Assembly (NCBI GenBank): GCA_030867875.1
Contig: JAOWCC010001589.1
Span: forward strand, 145,425,745 to 145,489,744
Reading direction: 5' to 3'
Length of the DNA stretch: 64,000 nucleotides
From: Actinernus sp. WN-2022
Lineage: Eukaryota; Cnidaria; Anthozoa; Actiniaria; Actinernidae
The notes beneath the pieces were generated by a model that was not told the origin of the DNA, did not search any database, and worked only from the letters and a program-made list of their open reading frames with translations. Positions within the stretch are counted from its first letter, which is position 1. Every line of letters begins with the position of its first letter. Shown piece after piece: positions 1 through 9,905 of the stretch. A program made the translations under genes and the position numbers.

Positions 1-80
1 TGTTAAAGTGTCCCCCATTAGCTGAACAGCTAAATACATTGACACTGTAATAAAGTTATTATTATTATTATTATTATTAA
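1..80 (+). repeat. LINE-type 3' tail with (TTA)n microsatellite
   Basis: The first 80 bases end in AATAAAG followed by about seven TTA units. This is how L2/CR1-type LINE copies commonly end (3' UTR, polyadenylation-like signal, short simple repeat). The coding part would lie left of the window. A plain microsatellite is the alternative. Confidence 0.4.
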
Positions 81-476
81 TCATCGAGAGATCAAACTTT
101 AATATCGATTACAAACATGAAGTTCCTGTCCAGGATCTTTGGCGTGCTAACGATATAGTTCTCTAATGACCAAAACAGGGCATTCCGCTGCGTTACTTCA
201 TACATTACCCCACCCCAGACTCTACGGGTATGAATGTCTTTGATCAAGATTTGGTAATGTGCGACGGGGTTACAGTGAATGCGCATACGTTCCCTCTTTT
301 TGCCCTTATGCTCCCGTTACTACGATTTCTCCTGTCAGAGAGACCTGTCGTAATAGTTGTGGCGCCCAATCTTTCTTCGTTACGGCGCACCTGCCCGTAC
401 CCTAGACGTTTAGGTTATGGAGCGTTACATTTCCTTGTAGGAAAATTTACGTTATATTTTCGCCAACGCCGGAAGA
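81..476. other. No recognised gene
   Basis: Short open frames exist on both strands, but none resembles a known family. The right part may be a further decayed piece of the recombinase element that follows. Confidence 0.3.
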
Positions 477-1105
477 TTTCTCAGTGACACCGTGCTACCG
501 GGTTATGTCAATCCCGCAGCTTCTACGATAGTTAAGGGCTATCTATCGGTCAATAGAGAGGGACAGCTATTAGTAAGAACTGTTATGTCCCAGGATGAAC
601 CGTTCTTCATTCGGGACCAGCTGAGATTAGCAGACGCGTAGGGGAACAAACAAATCGTTTCCTAAACAACTTTTCGTATTGACTAGAGACCAGGTTTTGG
701 TTGTTCAAAGGGTGGGCAACGCTATCGACTGGATAAATCCGTATTCAGTGGATAAGTATTAACCAAACTAGCTTATTTTATCCACTGGATAGGGATTTAT
801 GCGGTAGATTGCGTCATATCAGCCTCATTTGCCTCGACCGTATCTCAACGACGGCTCACCGTCTGGCACCAAGCAATTACCACTTGTCTTCAAAAACATA
901 CGAGACTACGGTGCATGGGTCGAGAAGTGGTTGTGCAATCTCCCGGCACTTTCAGGTAGGAGCCTTGATAGCGATAATGAGCCATGCTGGCTGGAAGACC
1001 ACCTCAATTGGGCATCACTACATAAAACTGAATCAGGGTCTTACACACGAGAAGCGCAGGAGATACTATGGTAGAGCTGCCACTGGATATAGGAGACCTT
1101 TCTGA
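477..1105 (+). pseudogene. Tyrosine recombinase remnant (DIRS/Crypton-like)
   Basis: Two pieces of one recombinase-like protein are separated by a short hairpin repeat. The piece at 477-641 reads NPAASTIVKGYLSVNRE and QDEPFFIRDQLRLADA, which resembles the N-terminal SAM-like DNA-binding region of recombinases found in coral DIRS-type elements. The piece near 809-1105 contains SHAGWKTTSIGHHYIKLNQ. This matches the end of the catalytic domain, where a His/Lys-rich strand is followed by the nucleophilic tyrosine (HHYIKL). The middle of the catalytic domain, with the first arginine and the HxxR motif, is missing. The family call rests on the tyrosine-end motif. Which element class it came from is inference. 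It cannot be functional. Confidence 0.5.
699..815. repeat. Short palindromic MITE
   Basis: Imperfect inverted arms (GCTATCGACTGGATAAATCC on the left, GCGGTAGATTGC region on the right) fold into one hairpin. Internal units resemble ATCCAGTGGATA. It lies between the two recombinase fragments, so it probably inserted into that gene. Confidence 0.55.
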
Positions 1106-2209
1106 ACACAAAATAACTTCATAGTGAAACTAGTGGACCTGTTTGGGCCGGGAGTTAGCATAATTAATCTCAATTATAAATTTCTTAGAGAGTATTTAGG
1201 ATTTGGAAAGGACTGGGTGTGTAGATAAGGGAGATACAGCTTAAGGAAAAAGTCTATCGTGACTGAGTCTGAGAGTGACTGTCCATAATTTAATGCTAAT
1301 GAGTAAACAGGAGGGATAATGTACTATTGAGCCGATTTTTACACTTCCAATCGGTTCGGCATGGCTAGGGACAATGGGAGAGGAAGGGTAAAATATTACT
1401 TCCTCTTCCCCACTCCACTTCTTCCTTTTTCTCCTCGCTCCATTTTCATCGCGCGTCACAGGTAACCCAATCCGAAAACGAGGCTTGATCGAAAACAAAT
1501 TGAAGAAGAGCCGGGAACGTAGGCTATGTTATTTGGACTACGTAGGCTCGCAAGGAATTATGGTCTCATGTAGAGGCGTCATCTTTCTCCGTATGGTGGA
1601 TTGCGTTTCTTTTGCGGATTGACATTTGTTTTCTACTATCTTCTTCTTTTTGCTCGATTAGAATTTGTTTAACCGGATAAACAGGTTTTATTCAAGAACG
1701 CTACCTTTACGGTAGGTAGGTCTTTTGATATATAAATGAACGCTTCAGGCGAAAATTAAAGAAGATGGCACCATAATTATTAAAAGTACTGTCAACTCAA
1801 AATAATGACAATTTGAAAAGAAAGACGCCTTTAGCCCTAACCTGAGTTAATGATAGCAGTCACTCTAAAGATCGAAGGCGTTATAGGCGTTATATTTTCG
1901 CGAACATAATGTTTTAATTAATACTCTATTTGCATAAACCTGTTATTTTGAAAACAAATATATTCAATTGTAGACAATATAAAATATACAAAGTAACATA
2001 CCGATCGATACTATTTTGAAAATTAATCAATGTCAAAATTAATATGTGCTGTCTCATACCTAACAACAAAATCCAGACAAAAAGTCTAAATGTTTAACCC
2101 TATTTCAATCAAACCAGCTCGAAAACCATACCCTATATGGCGGAAATATACCCGTGTGGTTTTAACATGTCTTGTGCTCATGAATAAAAGTAGAAGGCAA
2201 CAGCAACCA
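1106..2209. other. Intergenic, nothing recognised
   Basis: AT-rich stretch. Minus-strand open frame 1241-1498 has no recognisable domain. No clear inverted or tandem repeats were seen. Confidence 0.4.
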
Positions 2210-2213
2210 TTAA

Positions 2214-2813
2214 AGTGCCCCTCAACTCCAAATTCTTTATTTTCAGTATTTTCGAAAAAAGAATGAATTCGCATTAATCCTCGATTTTTTTATGAGCGTT
2301 TAAAGATGACAAAATCTCGTGTGTAGTGGCGCACGTCCTAATTATTATAATGAGTCTTGTGACGTAAGTGAAGGAAAAGCATCTGTTTCAGTCGTCAAAA
2401 TTTACAAAGAGAAGTCGGAGTAGTTGGAAGTAGTGGTCGTCGAAATAAAATAAAAACGCGTTTAAATGCTAAATAGGCGTGTTGTAGGGGGCTGCAGCAA
2501 CTGTTCAGACGCCAAGCAAGATATCAGTCTTCACAAAATTCCATTCTAGGGAGATGACAGTTCGTTAGCCAAAAAAAGGCGCAAGTGGGTTGACTTTGTG
2601 AAAGCGAAACGTGCGTATTCATCCATGCTCAGAAAGAAAAATCCTTCACTTACGTCACAATTCTAATGGCGGCGCTTTGCCATCTGATCGCGTTTACAAT
2701 CGCTCATAAAAAATGAGAGATTAACGAAAATTCTAAACTTTTTTTCACAGAAGTACTCAAAATTATCTTCTCTTTTCGAAAATAGTTTTTTTTAAATGGG
2801 GTTGAGGGGCACT
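2214..2813. mobile_element. Kolobok-like DNA transposon, TTAA target duplication
   Basis: The element starts AGTGCCCCTCAACTCC and ends with the inverse (GGGGTTGAGGGGCACT). It is flanked on both sides by TTAA (2210-2213 and 2814-2817). Terminal inverted repeats match at about 19 of the first 20 positions. TTAA duplications with a THAP-bearing transposase are features of the Kolobok superfamily, and this copy contains a THAP fragment. At 600 bp it is an internally deleted, non-autonomous copy. piggyBac also uses TTAA, but its termini begin CCC, unlike these. Confidence 0.7.
2472..2620 (+). pseudogene. THAP zinc-finger fragment of a transposase
   Basis: The frame reads RRVVGGCSNCSDAKQDISLH, then KIPF, one TAG stop at 2550 region, then KKRRKWVDFVKAKRA. 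This follows the THAP pattern: Cys-x(2-4)-Cys near the start, a hydrophobic-Pro-Phe stretch, then a basic region with the conserved Trp. The later Cys-His pair and the AVPTIF-like end are not present. The THAP domain is a C2CH DNA-binding finger found at the N-terminus of P-element and Kolobok transposases. Its position inside a TTAA-flanked element supports the Kolobok reading. Confidence 0.6.
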
Positions 2814-2916
2814 TTAAGCCATTTAAATGGAGGGATGTTATCCAGCTAAGGGTTAGGCATTGTTTGGATAATCAGTATTAGTATATAATCACTTTACGCG
2901 CGCTCTAATTTCCTAC

Positions 2917-3762
2917 TCAAACAGTGATAATGATTTCATATTCATCTCTGAGCGAAGCAGCGATCACCTCGCGCGAGTATTTGTCCATTTGACAGAAAAT
3001 AAAATAACTATTTTCAGCGATCGTAACAATCGTAACGACCGGGCTTTTGGACATAAATTTATCCACAGGCTTGTAGACATGGCCGTATCTTGACTTCGGG
3101 TATGCGAAGGAAAGGGGGGGGAAAGGCTCTCTGACTACTGAACTCGGGGCAGGAGCGAGAAGCAAATACACAAAACACAGGCTCCCAACGGAGAACTCGT
3201 GGTGACTTGCTTCGCTACAGTGTTTATTAGCCAGAGATCCATGATTGGGAGTAGTGTGATGATCAAGAGAATACAAAAATATGTTATCAATTAAAGTAGC
3301 AGAGTGATCTGTTATTCTAGTGGGTTGAAGAATATGAGGTTGAAAAAAATATGAATTCATAGAGTAGTACTGTTAGATTCGAAATTTAACAGGTTGATAT
3401 TGAAGTCTCAAAAAAATACCATGAAATTTTCAAAATTTGAATTTGGATGTCTATAAACAATGCCACAAAGTATATTACCTTGAGTTTGGCTTTCAATTTC
3501 TACCCAAATAGATTCATAATCTTCAGTTGTAGAGTGAAGATCATTTCTTGCCCTATATTGCATATCTTGTTTGATAACCACCAGCAAAGGAGAGACTAGG
3601 TTGGTATATGAAGTCATAACCAGGCACAAAAAGCGAAATAATTTCTCTACTTTCTAGCGCAAAAGTATCAAGGGTCTCAACTGTGGATTGTGTATACGAC
3701 AACTCCGACAATTCATGTATCTCATCACATAACTTTTCACACATCTTGTAGAAATTAATCAA
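2917..3762 (-). pseudogene. LINE ORF2 endonuclease fragment
   Basis: Minus-strand frames contain TEDYESIWVEIESQ, GIVYRHPNSNFENF and LQPTRITDHSATLIDNIF in the order expected for the APE-type endonuclease of CR1/Rex-like LINEs. The DHSATLIDNIF block is a conserved part near the end of that domain. The pieces lie in different frames, so at least two indels have occurred. After the endonuclease motif the frame runs into unrelated sequence, and no RT follows. This is a truncated, dead copy. Confidence 0.6.
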
Positions 3763-5992
3763 TTTATTACTTATTTGTTAATTAGTTCAAACACACGACC
3801 ACATCAGCTACGATGTACAACCTATCGTGTTTCAGTAAATATTATTATTAGTTGTTATTATTATTATTAGTATTAAAATACTTGATTATCATCGAGCGCT
3901 ACCTAGAGATAATAATAATAATATAATAGCAGTGTGACGTCACAACCTACAGATAACATTGTACGCATGCGTAGTCAATGTCGAGAATTAGCATGTGTTC
4001 TCAGCCAATCAAAATTGAGATAGTGAGCAAAATGTATAATAATATTGTGTTGGCTGTTTCCCGTTTCTCGATAAATGTACGTATTGCAAATTATAGCCCG
4101 ACTGGGATCCAGAGCGTCTGTGCTTGTCCATGTGTTGACCAGCGAGAAATTAACCACGAGGCTGAGCAAGAAGACCATGAGTTGTGTGTTGTTTCCAGTT
4201 CAATCGCCGCAATCTACAATTGCTTTTCATTCTGTCGCCGTCATTCTGTTACGGTCTTAGATGCCAAGGGCTTTTATACTCTAAAATAGCAGTTTCGATA
4301 GGAATTCGGCAAGTTTCTTGTGAACATGTGCTATGTGGGACAGTCGATCGAAGCTTTGTACTCCAGCGAGTCTCATGATTCGTGAGCACAGCGACTGAAA
4401 TATTTCATTTTCCGTCGAGAAGAAAACTCTTACACAATTTGGCAAGGTATATAGGAGCTAATTGGGGGGATTTTTTGGGATGAAATGATTGAAATTTCTA
4501 GCCTATAAGCTGTTTATACAAGTTCGTTAATGTTTCAGTGTCAACATGTTTTCAATCGTGTTCCTATAAAATTATGCCATCAATATAGCAGTGTCACCCA
4601 TCTGAATAAGGTATAAATGCGGAGTTAGATGAGAATGAACAGTTTTGCAGTTTTCTGCCAAAATAATATTTAATAACATTTAACTTAGAAGAAAAGCAAA
4701 AGGAATGGGCTCAGAGAATTGCAAACGACAACGAGTATCGCACGAAACTAATCAATGTATACATGCTGCCTAGCCAAAAAGGGAAATGGTGAAAACTAAT
4801 TACACTGTGGTGACAGTCTTGATACAGCTTGAGTACTGAATCGTTAATTACATACAGTATTGACACAAGGTGATGTATGGTGATGATAAAATAGCCATAT
4901 TATACTTAATGTTTGCACATTTGACTGATTGGATGAGGATCTTTTCTTGTACTTATTTCTCATATGTTCGATGTTCCTCTTTTTTTTATTAAAGCGTTAA
5001 TTACGTTCCATATTAATATAAACAGATGTAGAAGCAAACCTCGGATCAACCAGCCTGGATCAGCCAACCACCCTTTTTTTAGCTATTTCAAAAGGTTGGT
5101 GAATGTACGAAGGTTTATTTTTATTCTGTTTTACCACTCGAAGGTGGATGTAGAACCTCAACAGGCGTAAAGCCCCTCTGTGGAGGTCTCCAAGGGCCTA
5201 CGATTTATCGTCCTTATTCGAGAAGACGGGAGAATAAATATGATTTATCGTATACCACACCCAAAATCCTTTGTTGCAAGTAATGGATAAATCCCGTATC
5301 CCACTGAATTACGTATGCGCATGCGCAAGTGGCGATAACTAGTTATCGACACTTGAATACGTAATTCACTGATGCCTGCTCCTACAAACTCAGTAAAATT
5401 TATTCCTTTCTGGGCTAAACAGCATAAGATAAATTGGTTAATGAATGTCCATTTGTGTGATATGGGATTTATCATCGCTCGTAAAGCTTAACGGCCCGAA
5501 GATAGATCCCATTCATTAAACCTTACTTCAAAAACTCATGAATAATTAATGAGCATTTTGTCCAATCAGATGAAGCAAATCAGTCACCTGCATGCTCCTT
5601 TATACCTGATAAACTGATCTCATCATTCTAAAAGGCCCGCGGAGGGATTTGAATTCTATCCCAGGGGGAAACGGGGTTAATGATTGAGACAATGGAATTT
5701 CTATTGATGTTTCAGCTTTCTCATTGAATTGCTAATTAGGATGAACGTTTTATATAAAGAATACTAATGAACATGAAATTTTATATAAAGTTTCATCCTA
5801 ATTAAGAATTCACTGATAAAGACCCAAAGATAGAAATATTTACTAATATCAGCAGACTACCGAGATACACAGATAATATTTTTAAAATGAAGTTATCCAA
5901 CTGCCATTACTTGTTTACCGAGCCACTGCTTCGTTCCAATTATTAAACCAAACTCAAAGCCTTAAAATAATAAAAACGTGCATTAAACTTAC
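3763..5992. other. Intergenic with simple repeats
   Basis: Short ATT/AAT runs lie near 3840-3874 and 3909-3927. Around 5180-5490 there are repeated GATTTATCG-like words and a local inverted pair (GATAACTAGTTATC near 5334). Plus-strand open frame 3978-4289 has no domain I recognise. No supported gene. Confidence 0.4.
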
Positions 5993-6117
5993 ACATTTTG
6001 TGCCGGAGTCAATAATTTAGAGTCTGCCGTCATGTCAGTCACATCGCTTTCCAAGTCTTGAACTTTATCGAGGTAAACCACGACACCAAATCCTTCAAGT
6101 GCAGGTTCTTCTTGCAT
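5993..6117 (-). CDS. Possible first coding exon, unknown protein
   Basis: On the minus strand an ATG at 6117 opens a frame beginning MQEEPALEGFGVVVYLDKVQ. About 40 codons later it reaches a consensus splice donor, GTAAGT, at 5992-5987. The peptide is acidic and has no recognised domain. No acceptor or second exon was identified to the left, so this is only a candidate. It could be a chance open frame or an exon carried in a transposon. Confidence 0.22.
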
Positions 6118-6314
6118 TGCGAAACGCCGCTTCAAACAACATAGTATGATAATTTCTTCATGTCATTCCATTGAGATGTTCGTAATTGCAGGCGGTGATT
6201 ACTCAAATATTTTGCATGGCGTTGTGAATACAAAGGTTCAATGGTTCATTAAGTAACCATTCCCTTGAGATGTGCGTCTTTCTTTCATTGCATTCTTAAA
6301 GCGTTTTTGAAGCC

Positions 6315-6416
6315 GTTTAAAACAGTCACAGCACGTGTTTTATCAAGTCTAAAAATTCACGGGCTTCGCCCTCGAATTTTTAAACTTGATAAAACACTGC
6401 TGTTCGTGTTTTAAAC
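6315..6416. repeat. Hairpin-forming inverted repeat
   Basis: Arms beginning GTTTAAAACAG and ending CTGTTCGTGTTTTAAAC flank a tight GGGCTTCGCCC loop, so almost the whole 100 bases are self-complementary. It is probably a short MITE. Confidence 0.6.
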
Positions 6417-6647
6417 AGTACATATATGTTATTTGCCTTTCTAAATAAATAAATTATCAAAATCGTATAAAAAAATAATCCGTAAATTCGAACGTGGGAG
6501 ACCATTACATATAAACATCACAATTGTTACGCTAATATCCAACCATGATTTTAAAAGTCCGCCTGTAACGTTCATCCATGCGGTCAGTGTTTGCAAGAAG
6601 GTACATTGTCTGTAAAACAATGTATCCTGGTTCTATGTAGCAAGTCT

Positions 6648-6795
6648 ATACTAATAATATACTAATATACTAATATACTAATATACTAATATACTAATAT
6701 ACTAATATACTAATATACTAATATACTAATATACTAATGTACTAATATACTAATATACTAATATACTAATATACTAATATACCAATATACTAATA
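6648..6795. repeat. Microsatellite, 8-bp unit
   Basis: The unit ATACTAAT is repeated about 17 times with very few changes (one ATACTAATGT, one ACCAAT). Confidence 0.95.
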
Positions 6796-7014
6796 ATATT
6801 AAATAATATATAATAATAATATGCTAATTATTAAACGAGAAATAAAAAGAAGAGAGAAAGAAGATATATTGTTCTGCCAGTAAATAATGTTTAATTTCTA
6901 AAAAAAAAACTAATTGCAGGTGGGAAACGCTGTTAGAGAGGAGCGAAGCGACGGGAAAGGAAATAACTTCTGAACTAATAACAGTTCAAATCGATATTAA
7001 AACTTCGCAAGGGT

Positions 7015-7480
7015 GAATATAAACAAACAGGAAGCTTTGCGACAACTCACTGACACTAGTTTTTACACTCAGGTTAAAACCGATTTCGCTCAGGCAAACC
7101 AAAAGCTCATGAAAGAGACAGTCAAAGATTTTATGTCTAAGCAAGAACTTCCACCTACAGCTCGCAACCTTAGTTAACTGCACCTAACGGCATTAATGAA
7201 CGCTTTTCGTTCCGATTTAATTTCATAATTCGCGTATTCATTTATACTTGGAGCAGCATGTTTCATTACTTTAGTGATCGACACTCTTTATTGTATTGCG
7301 GCTATTAGTATTTCTATTGTTGGCGTAATTTCCTTTGATCCTAATTTTTCCTCAGCAGTAATCATGCACTCAATACTACATAACCCGTTCTCCCACCAAC
7401 AAGTCACTATTTTGCTCTGACGAAGGGCCAGCGCTCGAAACATCAGATGCTACTCGCTCCCCACGACGGTTAGCATACCT
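7015..7480 (+). pseudogene. Penelope-like retroelement remnant
   Basis: The frame from about 7015 to 7176 reads EALRQLTDTSFYTQVKTDF and ends at TAA after LPPTARNLS. The motif E-x3-QLxDTxFYTxVxxD is characteristic of the region just before the reverse transcriptase core in Penelope-like elements of corals and other invertebrates. Downstream, near 7416, is GCTCTGACGAAGGGCCAGCG followed by CTCGAAAC, a sequence typical of the 3' part of coral Penelope copies. The RT core and GIY-YIG endonuclease between them are gone, so this copy has a large internal deletion. Confidence 0.5.
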
Positions 7481-7525
7481 TAATTGTTTTTAGTTGATCA
7501 TACCAGTGTAAATATAAAAAAATAC

Positions 7526-8090
7526 AGGGTATCCATAAACTTCCTGTCCCTAATGATATAAAATTTCCAAGACTTAAATTTAAATTTAATCTTTTGGACA
7601 CGAAATTTAAGTACATTCAAATATTAAACACGTTCCTTGTGCTGTGTTCTAGGTCACTTGTAGTTTTTCTTGACATTTGACTTCATAGAATAAAATAAAT
7701 GCACTCAAAAGAATATAAACAATATGCATGAGTGGACGACCAACAGGCCTTAATTATAACCGAACGGCAAAGAAATTAATCGAAACTGAGACAAAATACG
7801 AAAGAGGTAGCCCTAACTGAAAGATTTATAGGAAAGCATGGACTACAGGCCTATGTTATAGCACTGAATAACCTCTTTAAAAACTCAGTGCAAACGGAAT
7901 CATGACTTTCATAAAGATGGAGCACAGGTTCACACGGCGAAGACCGTCTGTCAAGCATGGTGGTGTAGGGAAAAAAATGGCCATCTAATTCCCCAAATAT
8001 TCATCCGATAGAGAAACCCTACCGAGTTCATATACGGGTCTACATACATATACGGTCAACTTGGATGAGAGATGCGGATTAATCTTTTTT
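7526..8090 (+). pseudogene. Tc1/mariner transposase remnant
   Basis: A terminal-repeat-like start (ACAGGGTATCCATAAAC, near 7526) is followed by transposase fragments. One is LTERFIGKHGLQAYVI. Another is KDGAQVHTAKTV near 7910, matching the QDGAPxHxAxxV block with the second catalytic Asp. A third is PNIHPIEK, matching the SPDLNPIEN block. They lie in different frames with stops. This is a decayed mariner copy; the right terminus was not identified. Confidence 0.55.
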
Positions 8091-8730
8091 TTATTTTCGT
8101 GCTCTGTCGACGGCTTCACTAGTTTCTTTCTAAACTATTTCCATTGTAAAAGGAAACGATTCCATCGGGTTAATATTTAACTAAGAAGAAAATGTTGTTA
8201 AGTTGACGTATTAACGAATTTGTGTTTCATCAGTACTCAAAGGAACTAAATTATTTTGTTGCTCGAAATTAGAAACAAAAGAACAAAAACAGATAATGAT
8301 AACTAAATGATATGTAATTCGTTAAGATTCACAGTATGCATTAGCGGCAACTAAACTCTTTCGCACACGGCATTCTTAAAAATGTCACCATCCATTAACA
8401 GACGCAGGACAGCTGCAATAGTCTGACTTCGACTTCCTTTTTGATGACATATATAAATATGGCACCATAAACAATATAGATATAAATTGGTAAGGAAATT
8501 AGCAAGACACGAGAGCACGACTTCAAAGTTTATTCATCTCAAGGAAGGTGGTTGAGCAAAGGTACACCTCTTGCGCTGATATATTAACTAAAACTGTTCT
8601 CTCGATAAACTACAGAAACACAGTACTAGTAGCCATTCCTGTATTGAATTTGTAACTCAAGCATATGATAAATGTCCTGAAACGTGTTTAAAACTTTTGT
8701 TCATTTTACAGGAAAGCCCAGAGGATAATC
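8091..8730. other. Upstream region of the GPCR gene
   Basis: No coding sequence recognised. A splice-acceptor-like TTCATTTTACAG ends at 8711, just before the GPCR start codon. This suggests that a 5' untranslated exon lies to the left and the coding part starts in the second exon. Confidence 0.35.
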
Positions 8731-9764
8731 ATGGTGGAAAATAACACAACTTCCTCGGAATGCACGATGCAGCGCTCTCCCTTTGTAGAGCCAAACGCAT
8801 CTCGTATCGTCCGTGCCATCGTCATGGCAGTTAACCTGCTATCACTAGCTGGAAACTATACAGTGTGCCGAGTAATATGGCGATATCGTGGAAGAAAGCC
8901 ATTTTCCTACATCCTAGTGGCTAACCTTGCCATAGCAGAAATCATAGGCATCCTCTGCTATCCGTTTATATTCCACTATGAATCATCACCTTGGTCATGG
9001 GTGTTTGGTGATTTCATGTGCCGCGTTATTAACCCGCTTGCTTTGTGCTGCAGTGCCACAGTAACCTTTACATTGGCGGCGGCTGCTTTTTATCGATGCA
9101 TGGTGCTCGTACAACCTGAGTGGATTCGTTACTAGCCTCAAAAGGCTCCATTTGTTCAGATGTTATTGTCATGGATATGGGCAACCTCACTTGCACTACC
9201 TTCCTTAGTTACAAGACGACTGGTCACATATCAGATCAACAATGAGACGATAATCCGCTGTGACGAGCACTTTCCCTCACCGGATGCCATGAATATGTAC
9301 ACGCTTGTTCTTTTCGTCTGTCAACACGCCGCTCCACTTGTTGTTAGGGTCGCTGCATATACGGCATCGTGGCTCTCATAAAGGTATACAAACACAGACA
9401 CAAACAAGACTCGCGAGGTGGCATTCGAGAGCAACTTCCTGAAGTTAGTGATGATCGTTCGTTCTCTAACATCCGCCACGTTTCGAGACGTGAAAGTACC
9501 AACATTGAACGGGAACAGGACGTTATAATGTTGATCTACGCCCTCGTCCTTGTTTATTTCATTTGTTACTTGCCTTACAATGTGATGTTTGTGATCAGAG
9601 AGTTTAAACTAGTTAATCTCAATGTCTGGGCCTATAATACCGTGGTGTCCGTGTACTCGTACTTGCTCCAGTGCTTACCAAGTCTCCTTCACCCGATCTG
9701 TTTTTTAACAATGAGAAACACCCATGTCAGTATTTGGAAACGACTATTCCTTTGTACCGAGTAA
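8731..9764 (+). pseudogene. Rhodopsin-class GPCR gene, broken
   Basis: A single-exon coding region of about 345 codons with seven membrane segments. The start has N-glycosylation sites (NNTT, NAS). TM1 has LAGN, TM2 has NLAIAE, a Cys precedes TM3 (WVFGDFMCRVI), TM6 reads YFICYLPYNVMF and TM7 LLHPICF. The layout is that of class A peptide/amine receptors. The DRY position is FYRC and the NPxxY position is HPICF, so both activation motifs are altered. An in-frame TAG lies at 9133-9135 in loop 2, with the frame resuming directly. A frameshift near 9350 lies at the end of TM5. The likely role was signalling at the plasma membrane; the ligand cannot be told. Alternatives are a recently dead gene, or assembly errors in a diverged but live receptor. 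Confidence 0.75.
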
Positions 9765-9772
9765 CATTTTTC

Positions 9773-9905
9773 TGGACAACCGAAAGTGTAAACCGAAAGT
9801 GTACAGAAAATATCTGGACAACCGAAAGTGTAACATAAGGAAGCCTTTGGGTAGCGATGAGGGAGGAGGAGGAGGAGGAAGGAGGAGGAGGAGGGAGGAG
9901 GAAGG
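9773..9905. repeat. Tandem repeats downstream of the GPCR
   Basis: Copies of CTGGACAACCGAAAGTGTAA with partial units (9773-9835) are followed by an imperfect GGA run (about 9866-9906). Confidence 0.8.

Noticed and set aside
2214..2813. P-element with 8-bp duplication
   Set aside because: The THAP finger would fit, but flanking 8-mers match only partly, whereas TTAA is exact at both ends, which favours Kolobok.
6648..6795. CRISPR-like array
   Set aside because: Continuous 8-bp units with no spacers; a microsatellite.
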